A DNA stretch of 64,000 bases from JBGCEZ01 sp045106735 (GTDB lineage Bacteria; Planctomycetota; Phycisphaerae; Phycisphaerales; SM1A02): positions 62,001-126,000 of the forward strand of contig JBGCEZ010000009.1 of NCBI GenBank assembly GCA_045106735.1, read 5' to 3'. Position numbers and translations under genes: made by a program. The notes under the pieces are model-generated. The model searched no databases. It saw only the letters and a program-made list of their open reading frames with translations, and was not told the origin of the DNA. Shown piece by piece: positions 19,149 to 28,517 of the stretch (the first letter of the stretch is position 1; every line of letters begins with the position of its first letter).

Positions 19149-20645
19149 TTAGCTGCCGGAACGTCCACCGCTGAGCTTCGGTGGGCTGAGACGACTTCCG
19201 CGATCGTCGCGTGGTGCTTCATCTACTTCGGCCCCCTCGCCAGTCCACACCACGCGCCAAATCGTGCCTTGCTTGGAGCTGGCGATGTACATCGAACCGT
19301 CGGGGCCGACGGCGAGCCCCATCGGGCGGTACGTCGCATCGCGCGTGTTCATCAGGGGGTCGCGGCCGGCGAAGCCGTCGGCAAAGACCTCAAAGTCGCC
19401 GGTCGGCATTCCGTCGGCGCCCATCGGCGTGAACGTGACCTTGTAGCCGCCTTGTCGCAGCGGCGCCCGGTTCCACGAGCCGTGCCAGGCGATGAAGGTG
19501 CCGCGGCGGTATCGCTCGGGGAACTGCTCGCCGGTGTAAAAGGCCAGGCCGTTGGGGGCCCAGTGGCCGGGGAAGGCTTGAATCGGGGCGGCGTACTGGC
19601 CGGATTCGTCCATGGCCTGGCCGTCTCCGCCGTACTCCGGGGCGACGACGCGGCCGCCGAGCAGGTGGTTCCAATACGTGTAGGGCCACCCACCGACGAA
19701 GCCGGCGGGCACGCGGTGCAGTTCTTCCGACGGCAGTTCGGCGTTGTCCTCCACCGAGTAGGTGTCGGGGTACAGCGTGTTGAGCTGGTCGCGGCCGTGC
19801 TGCACGACGTACAGGTCGTCGGCCATGGTGTTCCAGGCGATGGCCACGCAGTGCCGCAGGCCGGTGGCGTAGCGTTCGCCGTCGGCTTGGGTCTGGCCCG
19901 GCGTGGCTTCGTCGAAGCGCCAAATGCCGGCCGAGGTCTCGAGCAGCGGGCACGGCTGCATGCCCGGCGAGTCCTTCGCGCGGTCCTGTTCTTGGCAGGC
20001 GTTGGACGGGGCGCCGACCGTGACGTACAGACCGCCTTGACCATCGAAGGTGATGGGCTTGGCCGCATGCTGTCGCCGGTTCACCAAACCGCTGACGATG
20101 ACCGTGGGCGGGCTGATCGGCAGCTTGGTTTCGGGATCGATCGCGTAGCGGACGACGGAATCGTCGGTGCCGAACCACAGGTGCCCATCGTGCAGGGCGA
20201 TGCCGGTGCCGAAGACTTCGCGGCCGGCGTACGTGGTGGTGTCCGCCACGCCGTCGCCATTGGTGTCACGGACGACGGCGATGCCGCCGAAGTCCATCGC
20301 CGCCCGCGCTTCAGCCGAGGTGTTGCGCGGAATGGTGCGGCCGTCTTGACGCACCGATGCCCGCAGTGCGACATAGATCGTGCCGTCGGCGGCCACCGCC
20401 ATGTGGCGGGCCGGTCCAACGCCCTCGTGCACCACCACCGCCTGGAAGCCCTTGGGCAGCGTGATGGCGCCGTTGTCATCGGCGAAGCGGAGCGCGGCGG
20501 CCGCGGCCGGCGAGGCCGCTGCGTCGGTCGGGGTCGCCCGCGCGTTCACCGTGGTCGAAGCGGTCGCTGCGCTCGCCAGACGCGGGGCAGCCAGGACGGC
20601 GGTGGCGATGAACATGACGCCAAGCATGGGGCGAATCGGGGACAT
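19149..20645 (-). CDS. PQQ-dependent sugar (sorbosone-type) dehydrogenase
   Basis: 498 residues from ATG 20645, with GGAG upstream; an in-frame ATG at 20672 would add nine residues. The signal peptide ends near RLASAAT. The mature protein is a six-bladed beta-propeller of the glucose/sorbosone dehydrogenase family, with the typical phrases GPARHMAVAADGTIYVA, GLRHCVAIAWN, YVVQHGRDQL, GFVGGWPYTYWNH and NGLAFYTGEQFP. His residues suited to base catalysis and PQQ or calcium contacts are present in those blades. Located in the periplasm by inference. The next gene downstream encodes a cytochrome c, a likely electron acceptor. Natural sugar substrate not predictable. Confidence 0.9.
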   Translation of the reverse strand: MSPIRPMLGVMFIATAVLAAPRLASAATASTTVNARATPTDAAASPAAAAALRFADDNGAITLPKGFQAVVVHEGVGPARHMAVAADGTIYVALRASVRQDGRTIPRNTSAEARAAMDFGGIAVVRDTNGDGVADTTTYAGREVFGTGIALHDGHLWFGTDDSVVRYAIDPETKLPISPPTVIVSGLVNRRQHAAKPITFDGQGGLYVTVGAPSNACQEQDRAKDSPGMQPCPLLETSAGIWRFDEATPGQTQADGERYATGLRHCVAIAWNTMADDLYVVQHGRDQLNTLYPDTYSVEDNAELPSEELHRVPAGFVGGWPYTYWNHLLGGRVVAPEYGGDGQAMDESGQYAAPIQAFPGHWAPNGLAFYTGEQFPERYRRGTFIAWHGSWNRAPLRQGGYKVTFTPMGADGMPTGDFEVFADGFAGRDPLMNTRDATYRPMGLAVGPDGSMYIASSKQGTIWRVVWTGEGAEVDEAPRDDRGSRLSPPKLSGGRSGS

Positions 20646-20883
20646 CGGGGGGCTCCGTCGGTGCGGGTTCAAGTCTGATGCGGGCGATCGAGATGCGGGG
20701 GCGAGACGGCGGCGGGGCCGCGTTCGGCGTGGGGTTCGGCGTGGGTTCGGCGATCGAGTCTGCGTTCGGCTCTGCGTGCGGGGCGGCGTGCGGGTCGGTC
20801 GTCGGCCCGGACGAAGTCTCGGCCGGACGGTATCGGGCGGCGAAGGGCCGGTCCAGCCGCCGCGTACGGTTTCGGCTCGCTGG

Positions 20884-22173
20884 TTACTGCGACGTCCAGC
20901 TCAGCGGTCCGGTGGGTTCGAACAGTTCGACCTCACCGGTGGCCGCGGTTCGTCGCAGATCGTGGACGAACTCATTGCGGGGATCGTCCAGTCGCACGAT
21001 GAAAATCGCACTGACGGAACCAAGGCGACCTTGCTTGATGTACGCGACCGCCGCGCCATCGGGTGACCACGTGGGATGGGCGAGGGAGTGTTCGGGACTG
21101 CGGGCGATCGGCGTCAACGTGGTGCCGGCGGCGTCGACCATCCAGATCTGCCCATTGATGCTGAAGGCAATGTGCGAACCGTCCGGGCTCACGGCGGCCT
21201 GGCTCGCCGGTCCCAGGACCACGTCCTTGTCGAGCCGCTCGACGCGCTCGCGGGCCACGTCCAACCGGTAGACGCCGTAGTCATTCCCGTCGCCGTCGCC
21301 CATCATCACCAGCGACTGCCCGTCCGGCATCCACGACGGATCCACGAACCCGTCGTGCACCTGCTGCAGTTGGCCGTCCACGCCGTACACCATCACCAGG
21401 TTGGCCGGCCGCGCGAACTGCATGCCCATCGCCCCGTCCGTGCGCATCCGACTGAACATCGCCGCCGGGTTCTGACCGGCGCGAGCCTTTGGATTGATGG
21501 CGATGCGCGTGGCGTCAGGCGAGAGTCGAATCGAGCGGAACGGGGAGTAGGACCACGACTTGTCCATCTCGATCCGGGGAATCACGCGGCGCGTGACCAT
21601 GCCGTCCACGGTGGCCAGGACGAGCGACAGGTCGGATCCGGCCGGCGCGACCATGGCCAGCGTCTCCCCCGCCGCGCTGACTTCCGTCGCCGACAGGCGG
21701 GCGTCGTAGCGGAGCCGGCCGAGGTCAAGCCGGGCGTTGGCGATGCGTTGATCCAGTGAGCCGAGCCGGGCGATCGTGACGACCCCGGGAAACTGACCGG
21801 CCTGGAGCGTCACGGTGTCGCGGAGCGGGGCGCGTCCGGGCGTGGTGGTCGGTGTGTTCGTGGGTGGGGCCGTTGCCGGGCGCGCGGCGGGCGCGGCCGG
21901 CGATGTCGGTTGGGTTTCCGGCTTGGTTTGGCGACGGCCGAGCGGGTTGGCCGGCGGATCGGCGGCGGGGCGTGCGGGATTGGTGCCGGTGGCAGAACCA
22001 GTACCGGCGTTCGCGGGCGCACCCGCAGTGGTGTTCGCGGCGGTGTTCACCGGTCCACCATTGGCCGCGGCTTCCGGCGGGCTCGTGGCGGCGGGTCCGT
22101 CGGCGCTGCCGCAGCCGGGCATCAGGGCGGGCACCAGGGCGAGGGTCAGAACGGTCAGGGGAATGACGTGCAT
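20884..22173 (-). CDS. Lipoprotein with TolB-like WD40/PD40 repeats
   Basis: 429 residues from ATG 22173. The lipobox is LMPGC (Cys 21). About 90 residues of Ala/Pro/Thr/Asn-rich linker follow. The remainder is a beta-propeller with PD40-type units, for example RLSPDATRIAI, PSWMPDGQSLVMMG, AVSPDGSHIAFS and PTWSPDGAAVAYI. It is likely a surface or periplasmic scaffold; the TolB-like units carry no catalytic residues. It is not placed beside tol or pal genes. It is on the same strand as the acetyltransferase upstream, 51 bases away. Confidence 0.85.
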   Translation of the reverse strand: MHVIPLTVLTLALVPALMPGCGSADGPAATSPPEAAANGGPVNTAANTTAGAPANAGTGSATGTNPARPAADPPANPLGRRQTKPETQPTSPAAPAARPATAPPTNTPTTTPGRAPLRDTVTLQAGQFPGVVTIARLGSLDQRIANARLDLGRLRYDARLSATEVSAAGETLAMVAPAGSDLSLVLATVDGMVTRRVIPRIEMDKSWSYSPFRSIRLSPDATRIAINPKARAGQNPAAMFSRMRTDGAMGMQFARPANLVMVYGVDGQLQQVHDGFVDPSWMPDGQSLVMMGDGDGNDYGVYRLDVARERVERLDKDVVLGPASQAAVSPDGSHIAFSINGQIWMVDAAGTTLTPIARSPEHSLAHPTWSPDGAAVAYIKQGRLGSVSAIFIVRLDDPRNEFVHDLRRTAATGEVELFEPTGPLSWTSQ

Positions 22174-22224
22174 GGGCGGACGGTATCGCACCCGGCGCCG
22201 GAAGTCTCGCGCTGGCCGCGAGAT

Positions 22225-22830
22225 TCAGCGGCTGTCCAGACGTTCACGGATTTCGGGCCATTCATCGGCCACGATCGCGTAGATCGCGCTGTTGCGAATG
22301 AACCCGTTGGGGTAGACCTTGTGGCGTCGGAGGATGCCTTCGAACGCGGCTCCCAGCCGCAGAATCGCCGCCCGGCTGGCCTCGTTCCGCTCGTCGGTCA
22401 GCAGCTGGACCCGGTGCGCGCCAAGCGTTTCGAATGCGTGCGCGAGCAGCAGCCGTTTCGTATCGGAGTTGACGTGGCTGCGGCGAAAGGGCACGCCGTA
22501 CCACGTTGAACCGATCTCGATTCCACCGTGTTCCGGGCGAATGTCGAGCCACGACGTGGTGCCAGCGAATCGCTCGCGTTTGCCGTGGCCAGCGCCGTCG
22601 CCGACGCGATCGATGACCGCAAAGGGAACGCGAACTCCCGCGGCTTGATCGGCGAGCATCTGGGCGATCTCGTCTTCGGCTGCCGGCAACGTGAGAAACG
22701 GACCGCTGATCATGTAGTCGAACGTGCGTTCGTCTTGACCGATCTCGAAGAGGCCAGCGGCATGTTCCGGGCCAATCGGTTCCAATCGAACACGATCGCT
22801 TTCCAACGTGGTGGGACTGGGTCGTTGCAT
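22225..22830 (-). CDS. RimJ/RimL-type GNAT acetyltransferase
   Basis: 201 residues from ATG 22830. The frame extends to 23022, but the extra codons overlap the HD-GYP gene and look non-coding. The sequence shows the RimJ/RimL pattern: ESDRVRLEPIGPEHAAGLFEI, the strand GGIEIGSTWYGVPFRRSHVN, then HAFETLGAHRVQLLTDERN and LRLGAAFEGILRRH. The acetyl-CoA loop is replaced by VNSDTKRLLLAHAF, as is common in this subfamily. Members acetylate N-termini of ribosomal proteins or small amines; the target here is unknown. Confidence 0.88.
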   Translation of the reverse strand: MQRPSPTTLESDRVRLEPIGPEHAAGLFEIGQDERTFDYMISGPFLTLPAAEDEIAQMLADQAAGVRVPFAVIDRVGDGAGHGKRERFAGTTSWLDIRPEHGGIEIGSTWYGVPFRRSHVNSDTKRLLLAHAFETLGAHRVQLLTDERNEASRAAILRLGAAFEGILRRHKVYPNGFIRNSAIYAIVADEWPEIRERLDSR

Positions 22831-22999
22831 CCGTGCATCGTCGCCGATGGTCGGGGTGGTGTGCAAGCCAAGGGACACGTCGGGTGCACCTCTGAACTCA
22901 GAGAACGCTGATCCAGGGCCGAACCAGCGCCGAACCAACGCCGAATCAAGCTTGCACGATCCGAACGCCACGCCCCCGTGGGTTGGACGCAAACGTGTT

Positions 23000-24415
23000 T
23001 CAGGCGGCGCGACGATCCGCATCGTCGCACGGAGCTTCTTCGTGGTCGGCTCGGACGCGCATCAACTCGTCGAACGTCGATTCGAAGGCCTTGACCGCAG
23101 CGGGGTCGAAGTGTGTCCCCGCCGATTCGACGATGATCGAACGGACGGTGTCGGGCGACATTGCCGGCTTGTAGACGCGTTTGGAAAGCAGTGCATCGAA
23201 TACGTCAGCCACGGCGGTGATGCGTGCCGGCAGCGGGATGTCGTCACCCGAGATGCGATACGGATAGCCGTTGCCGTCCCACTTCTCGTGGTGGTACAAG
23301 CAGATTTCCACGGCCATGGCAATCAGCGGATCGCTCTCGACTTGTTCGTGGATCGCCAGCAGTGTGTCCGCGCCAGCGAGTGGATGGCGTTTGATGAGTT
23401 CGAATTCATCCTCGGTGAGCTTGCCGGGCTTGCGGAGCACGGCATCGGGAACTTCCACTTTCCCGATGTCATGCAACATGGAAGCGAGTCGAATCCGCTC
23501 GATCCATGCTTCGTTGATCTCGGGGTGGGTTTGGCGCATCGCGCTCGACAACACCACGCAGTACTCGCTGATGCGCATGACATGCAAACCAGTTTCGTTG
23601 TCGCGAAAGTCGGCAAGCTTCGCCAGGGCGACCACGATTGCTTCACGCGACGTTCGCAGTTGCTTGGTCTTCTCGTCAACCTTCACTTCGAGTTCGCGAC
23701 TCCACGATCGAACAGCGCGCGAGTGTGAGCGGGTCAGCACCATCGCGATCAGACTGCTCAGAACCAACGTGATGGCGCCGACGATTGCGATGCGGGCAAC
23801 CTGCCCGGCCGTGGCTTGTGATGCGGCAACGTCGAGGCCGGAGACCGGTTGGTGAACCAGCAGCCGTGCGCCATCCTGACCGATGGCTCGCGAGGCAACG
23901 TAATGTTTTCCGCCGACGTTGAGTTCAACGTAACCCGCGTCGAACGTGGCTTCCCGGATCGGCATGGCCGACGGGGCTGACTCGGGACTTCCATCGTTGC
24001 CGTGGCTTCCGTCGCTGACGATCGGCCTGAGGACGTGCTCCCCCAGATTGAATTGACGCAGTGAAGGCGTGTTCTTCATGTCGGGGTGGCAGACGATGTG
24101 CCCGGTCGCATCGATGATGCACGCGAAGCCGCCGGAGCCGAACTCAATGTTCTCGACGAGTGACTGAGCCCGCTGCCATTCGTCGGCTTCACCGTCATAG
24201 ATGGCGGAGAGGTCGCCCAGCTTGCCGGCCAAGCTCTCGGCCACGCGCCGGTTGTTGTCAAGAATGATGCCCTCGACGTTCCGGGCGACCGCTTCGTTGT
24301 TGGCGTTGAAGACCACGACCCAGCCGACGGCCAGGACGATGGCCTGAATCGCAACGATGACCACCGCGGTGACGGCTGGCCGCCGAAGATGTCGAGTCGA
24401 TCTGGGCTGATCCAT
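23000..24415 (-). CDS. Membrane sensor HD-GYP cyclic-di-GMP phosphodiesterase
   Basis: 471 residues from ATG 24415. Helix 1 (residues 14-36), an extracytoplasmic sensor of about 170 residues of dCache/double-PAS style, helix 2 (206-227), a short coiled coil and an HD-GYP domain follow in order. The catalytic motif HDIGK is at 315-319, and HHEKWDGNGYP at 375-385 provides the GYP signature, so hydrolysis of cyclic-di-GMP is likely. The sensor's HPDMKNTPSL phrase is typical of chemotaxis-receptor-like Cache domains. The ligand is unknown. The last residues are acidic and charged. Confidence 0.92.
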   Translation of the reverse strand: MDQPRSTRHLRRPAVTAVVIVAIQAIVLAVGWVVVFNANNEAVARNVEGIILDNNRRVAESLAGKLGDLSAIYDGEADEWQRAQSLVENIEFGSGGFACIIDATGHIVCHPDMKNTPSLRQFNLGEHVLRPIVSDGSHGNDGSPESAPSAMPIREATFDAGYVELNVGGKHYVASRAIGQDGARLLVHQPVSGLDVAASQATAGQVARIAIVGAITLVLSSLIAMVLTRSHSRAVRSWSRELEVKVDEKTKQLRTSREAIVVALAKLADFRDNETGLHVMRISEYCVVLSSAMRQTHPEINEAWIERIRLASMLHDIGKVEVPDAVLRKPGKLTEDEFELIKRHPLAGADTLLAIHEQVESDPLIAMAVEICLYHHEKWDGNGYPYRISGDDIPLPARITAVADVFDALLSKRVYKPAMSPDTVRSIIVESAGTHFDPAAVKAFESTFDELMRVRADHEEAPCDDADRRAA

Positions 24416-24870
24416 GTGGCGGTCATCGGCTTGACACCACGTCCCGTTCGATCCCGTCGGATCTTGCCGCGGCAATCGGCGCTGTCGATCCACGTGTGCG
24501 GCGTGGTGGCGGCGGCCACGTGCTGGTCGCGCGGATGATGCGCTGAGTACCGCACGACCTCCGGCTCAAGACGTCCGGCTCACGGCTCACGGCTCACGGC
24601 TCACGAGGCACGACGCACGGCCTACGGATCGCGGCTGGCGGCCCACGGCTCGCGGCCGGCGGCTTTCGGCACACGTCACACGGCACACGGCACACGGCCC
24701 TGGTCCCCAGAACAGACCCGCGGCCGGCAATGCGTTTCTGCATCGCCGGCCGCGGGGCGCGTTTCAAGGTGGGGGCCGTTGGGCTCGCCGGATGCGCATC
24801 CCCGTCGCTTTCGGGCGATCGGTGGGCGTTGCGGTCGGGCGGGCTTCGGGCCAGGCTCTGCGTTCTGGCG
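24416..24870. other. 455-bp gap with 9-bp tandem repeats
   Basis: Between the HD-GYP start and the SPFH stop, both minus. About 24560-24705 is filled by degenerate 8-9-bp units (CGGCTCACGG, CACACGGCA). The rest shows no gene. The HD-GYP promoter should lie near 24416-24500. Confidence 0.5.
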
Positions 24871-25812
24871 TTACGGCGTACGCGCCGGTTCCACGAACGG
24901 CTGGCCGATGTTCATGAGCGGCAACGGCATCGGGCTGTCGCTGTTCATGAAGTAGAGCTTCGCTGCGGGATCGCCGCTCATGGACTTGAGCGCTTCCAAT
25001 GCTTGGAGCTGGATGTACGCCGGGGCGTTGGCCAGGGCCTTGTTGATCGTCTCGATTTCGTACGCCTGGGCGTCGGCCAGCACGCGGCGCTGCTGGGCCT
25101 CTTCCTCGGCCGCCCGGCGCTGCGCTTCGGCTTCGACCACGATCTGTTCCTTGGCCGTGCGCTGGCGTTCCAGCTCGGCCTTTTCGCGTTCGGCCTGCTG
25201 TTCGGCTGCCTTCTTCTGCTCGATCTGCTGACGGAGCGTGGCCGGCAGACGGATGTCGCGGATCAGCACCGCGGTGACCTCAACGCCCTTGGTGGACAAG
25301 AACTCTTGCAGTCCGCTGGTGAGCGACTGCTGCAAGCGCTGCTGCGTTTCTTCGCGGAAGAAATCCTCCGCCCGGGCGATCGACTTGCCCTGCTCGCGCA
25401 GGAGGCTGCGGACCTTGGGGACGATGTGCACTTCCTTGAGCTGCTCGACGGTGCCGGTGTCGTTCTTGATGAACGAGGCCATCTCGCGCTTCACGCGCCA
25501 CTGGACCGACACGTCCACGCTGGTGGCGAGCTGGTCCTGGGACGGCACGTCGGCCGTCTCCATGTGCGTCTTTTCCGTCGCGTCGTACAGGTGCCAGGCG
25601 TACAGCGGGTTGACGACGTGCAGGCCGGAGTCGTACGACTGCTCCTTCACCGATCCGAAGAGCGTGGCCACGGCCACGTGTCCCGCCGGCACGGTCCGGA
25701 AGACCCGGAGGGCAACGGGCACCAGGATCACCGCCACGATGATGATGGCGATGCCGGCCACCGGCAGCTTGGGCTTGGGGGCGGGACGGAACTCGGGACG
25801 ACGATTCGACAT
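24871..25812 (-). CDS. SPFH/Band 7 prohibitin-like membrane protein
   Basis: 313 residues from ATG 25812, with GGAG eight bases upstream. One N-terminal membrane helix (about 18-36) precedes an SPFH domain with the characteristic RTVPAGHVAVATLFGSV and DVSVQWRVKREMA. A long Ala/Glu/Lys/Arg/Gln coiled coil (about residues 200-260) follows, as in HflC/HflK and prohibitins. The tail reads PLPLMNIGQPF. In bacteria such proteins form large ring complexes that modulate FtsH or organise membrane domains; no FtsH partner lies in this window. Confidence 0.88.
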   Translation of the reverse strand: MSNRRPEFRPAPKPKLPVAGIAIIIVAVILVPVALRVFRTVPAGHVAVATLFGSVKEQSYDSGLHVVNPLYAWHLYDATEKTHMETADVPSQDQLATSVDVSVQWRVKREMASFIKNDTGTVEQLKEVHIVPKVRSLLREQGKSIARAEDFFREETQQRLQQSLTSGLQEFLSTKGVEVTAVLIRDIRLPATLRQQIEQKKAAEQQAEREKAELERQRTAKEQIVVEAEAQRRAAEEEAQQRRVLADAQAYEIETINKALANAPAYIQLQALEALKSMSGDPAAKLYFMNSDSPMPLPLMNIGQPFVEPARTP

Positions 25813-26220
25813 CGGGGGACTCCAGGCGGGGAACGGACGGGGGCCCGCCGCGGCGCGGGGGACCAGCCATCCTTCGACCATGATGATCGCGGATCAAATG
25901 GGGCGGGACATGTCACGCCCTCCCCATCATCGGTCATGTCAGGATTGGGGCGGGAACCGGGGCGGACGCTGGGTGATCATCCCGCCCCAAGCTGGCGGCT
26001 TGTTGGCCGATCGCTCGCCGATCGCTCGCCGATCAATGGCCAGTCGCTCGGCGAATCGCTGGTCAGCGGTCCTCCAGGCCCCTGATTCGCTTGGGCTCGG
26101 GCTCGGGCTTCGGACAGCCGCCGCGACTTGGGGCTCAGCGGAGGGCCTGGCCATGAGGGCAACCTCGAGTTCGGCTGCTGCCCCGCGCCCCCGCCCCCCG
26201 CTTCAGCCGCTTCAGCCGGC
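25813..26220. other. 408-bp gap upstream of the SPFH gene
   Basis: No gene seen. It holds two copies of GGGGCGGGA, two copies of CATGTCA near 25908-25940, and CGATCGCTCGC repeats at about 26003-26032. The copies near the SPFH start could be regulatory; nothing else is supported. Confidence 0.4.
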
Positions 26221-27375
26221 TCAGCCCTCGGCGTGGGACAGCTCGGCGAGCTCGGCCAGCGTCCGGGCCGCGTGACCGCCGCGGATCGTCTCCGCCGCCA
26301 GGCCCAGGCCCTCTTCGAAGCTCGAGACCCGGTCGGCGATGAGCAGGGTCGCGGCGGTGGCCAGGAGCGTCATGTCCCGCGGGGCGCCGGTCATGCTGCC
26401 GTCGACCACGCCGCGGACCATCTCGGCCGCGTGGTCCAGATCGCGGGCGATGACCTCTTCGCGGGGCCGCAGCTCGATGCCGTATTCGCGCGGCTCGATC
26501 GTCGCCTCGCGGACGTGGCCGCGGTCGACGAGGGCGACGTGCGTGGGCGCACTGATCGAGATCTCATCGAGCCCGTCGGCCCCGTGGACCACCATCGCCC
26601 GGACGGCATCAAGTCCGGCCAAGGCGTCGGCGATCGGCCGGACGAAGCGTCGGTCGTACACGCCCATGACCTGGCGCCGGGCACCGGCCGGGTTCGTCAG
26701 CGGGCCCAGCAGGTTGAACAGCGTGGGAAAGCCGACGGCCATCCGCACCGGCATCACGTGCCGCGTGGCCGGGTGGTGGTGCGGCGCGAAGCAGAAGCAG
26801 ACACCGCAGGCTTCCAGGCAGCGCTGCTGCACCTCGCGGCTGGCTTCGACGTTCACGCCGAGCTGGATCAGGACCTCGGCCGAACCGCGGCCGGTGCGCG
26901 AGCGATTGCCGTGCTTGGCCAGTTTGGCCCCGGCGGCGGCGGCGACGATGGCCGAGGCGGTCGAGACGTTGAAGGTCTTGGGGGCCCCGCCGGTGCCGGC
27001 GGTGTCGACGAGTTCGGCCGGGTCGATGGACGTGGGGACGCGGTCGACGTGGGCCCGCATGACGCGGGCCGCGCCGAGGATCTCGTCGGGCGTGGGGGTG
27101 CGGGTGGCGAGCAGGGCCAGGAACGCGCCGATCTCGCCGTGGTGGACGAGCCCGGTCATCATCGCCTCGAACGCGGCGGTGGTCTGCTCGGCGCTGAGGG
27201 TGCCGCCGGCGAGCAGGTGCTTGAGGAGCGGGGTGAGGTCGGCGTCGACCCGGCGCGAAAACTCGGCCGGGGCGCCGGCGTCGGCGTGGGGATTCGTGCG
27301 ACTGGGCACCGTCGAGGGGGGCGACGCGGCACCGTCGGTCGGGTCGGGGGCGGATCGGCCGTCGGGGGTCTTCAT
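26221..27375 (-). CDS. trpD: Anthranilate phosphoribosyltransferase
   Basis: 384 residues from ATG 27375, with about 35 extra residues of Pro/Ser/Asp-rich leader compared with the usual ~340. Transfers phosphoribose from PRPP to anthranilate in tryptophan synthesis. Signature sites: GTGG (127-130), NVSTA (135-139), KHGNRS (154-159) and the acidic GADGLDEIS. The anthranilate-side loop reads SRTGRGSAEVL in place of the usual SSKSGSADVL, a small variation. No other trp gene is adjacent. Its start faces lgt, 107 bases away, so the two genes are divergent and promoters should lie between 27376 and 27482. Confidence 0.95.
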   Translation of the reverse strand: MKTPDGRSAPDPTDGAASPPSTVPSRTNPHADAGAPAEFSRRVDADLTPLLKHLLAGGTLSAEQTTAAFEAMMTGLVHHGEIGAFLALLATRTPTPDEILGAARVMRAHVDRVPTSIDPAELVDTAGTGGAPKTFNVSTASAIVAAAAGAKLAKHGNRSRTGRGSAEVLIQLGVNVEASREVQQRCLEACGVCFCFAPHHHPATRHVMPVRMAVGFPTLFNLLGPLTNPAGARRQVMGVYDRRFVRPIADALAGLDAVRAMVVHGADGLDEISISAPTHVALVDRGHVREATIEPREYGIELRPREEVIARDLDHAAEMVRGVVDGSMTGAPRDMTLLATAATLLIADRVSSFEEGLGLAAETIRGGHAARTLAELAELSHAEG

Positions 27376-27482
27376 CGATCGAGTCTCTGGTCTCTGGTCA
27401 CTGGTCTCGAGGGCGCGGCCGCACGGGGGCCAATCGAAGACCTGGCGAAGGCCAAACGAGGGCCTGATAGGCTACCCGGCAC

Positions 27483-28496
27483 ATGACCCTTGCAGAAGCA
27501 TTCGTTCACCGGCTCGATCCGTGGGTGTTCCAGTTCGGTCCGGATATCGGCATCCGCTGGTACGGACTCTCGTACGTGGCCGGTTTCGTGCTGGGTTGGC
27601 TGCTCATGCGATGGGCGGCGGCCCGCACGCGGAGCCCGCTCGGCCGGGAAGGCGCGACGGATCTGCTGTTCGTCGCCATCCTGGGCGTCATGATCGGCGG
27701 CCGTCTGGGCTATGCCCTGTTCTACCGGCGCGAGATCATCACGACCTTCACGCCGAGTTTTCCGTGGTGGGACCTCTTCCGCCTCAACAAGGGCGGCATG
27801 GCCAGCCACGGCGGCATGCTCGGCGTCATCACCGCGGCGATGTGGTTCAGCCTGCGCCGAAAGGTCAGCGTCCGGCACGCCCTGGACATTCTGGCCTTCG
27901 CCACGCCGGTGGGCCTGGGGCTCGGCCGCGTGGCCAACTTCATCAATGCGGAACTGCCAGGACGGGCATTGCCCGAAACCATGCGGGCCAATCCGCCGGG
28001 CTGGTCCATCAAGTACCCGAGCGAGGTCTTCGAGTTCGGCCCCGACCGCTTGGTCACCCTGGCCGAGGCGATGCGCGGCGAGGTCTTCACCGAGCAGCTG
28101 ACCCGCACCGTCTACGACCGAGCCCTGGCCGGCGACGCCGCCGTCCTCGAACGACTCACCCCACTGCTGACCCCTCGCTGGCCGAGCCAGATCTTCCAGG
28201 CGGTCAGCGATGGCCCGGTCCTGCTGGCGATCCTGGCGATCTTCTGGCTGAAGCCGCGGCGGGCGGGGACGGTCGGAGCACTGTTCGTCTTGAGCTACGG
28301 CATCCTGCGAATCATCACCGAGCAATTCCGGCAGCCCGATGAGGGCATCGCCCTGCTCGCGGGACTCACCCGCGGTCAGGTATTGAGCACGCTCATGGTG
28401 CTTGCCGGCGGATTCTTGCTGTGGCGCTGGTCCCGCGATGCGTCGTCCGCCCGGTACACGATCGGGCGGCGGCCGGTGGAAGTCGCGGCGGACTGA
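27483..28496 (+). CDS. lgt: Prolipoprotein diacylglyceryl transferase
   Basis: 337 residues from ATG 27483. Integral membrane enzyme that attaches diacylglycerol from phosphatidylglycerol to the Cys of prolipoproteins. Core signatures are present: GGRLGYALFY, the HGG site (109-111) within GGMASHGGMLG, GRVANFINAELPGR (148-161), and late SYGILRIITEQFRQPD. It is longer than the E. coli enzyme because of an inserted ~60-residue segment (about 28000-28190) in a loop. It serves the several lipoproteins encoded in this window. Confidence 0.97.
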   Translation: MTLAEAFVHRLDPWVFQFGPDIGIRWYGLSYVAGFVLGWLLMRWAAARTRSPLGREGATDLLFVAILGVMIGGRLGYALFYRREIITTFTPSFPWWDLFRLNKGGMASHGGMLGVITAAMWFSLRRKVSVRHALDILAFATPVGLGLGRVANFINAELPGRALPETMRANPPGWSIKYPSEVFEFGPDRLVTLAEAMRGEVFTEQLTRTVYDRALAGDAAVLERLTPLLTPRWPSQIFQAVSDGPVLLAILAIFWLKPRRAGTVGALFVLSYGILRIITEQFRQPDEGIALLAGLTRGQVLSTLMVLAGGFLLWRWSRDASSARYTIGRRPVEVAAD

Positions 28497-28517
28497 TGCG
28501 GGCGGGAAGGGAAGGCC

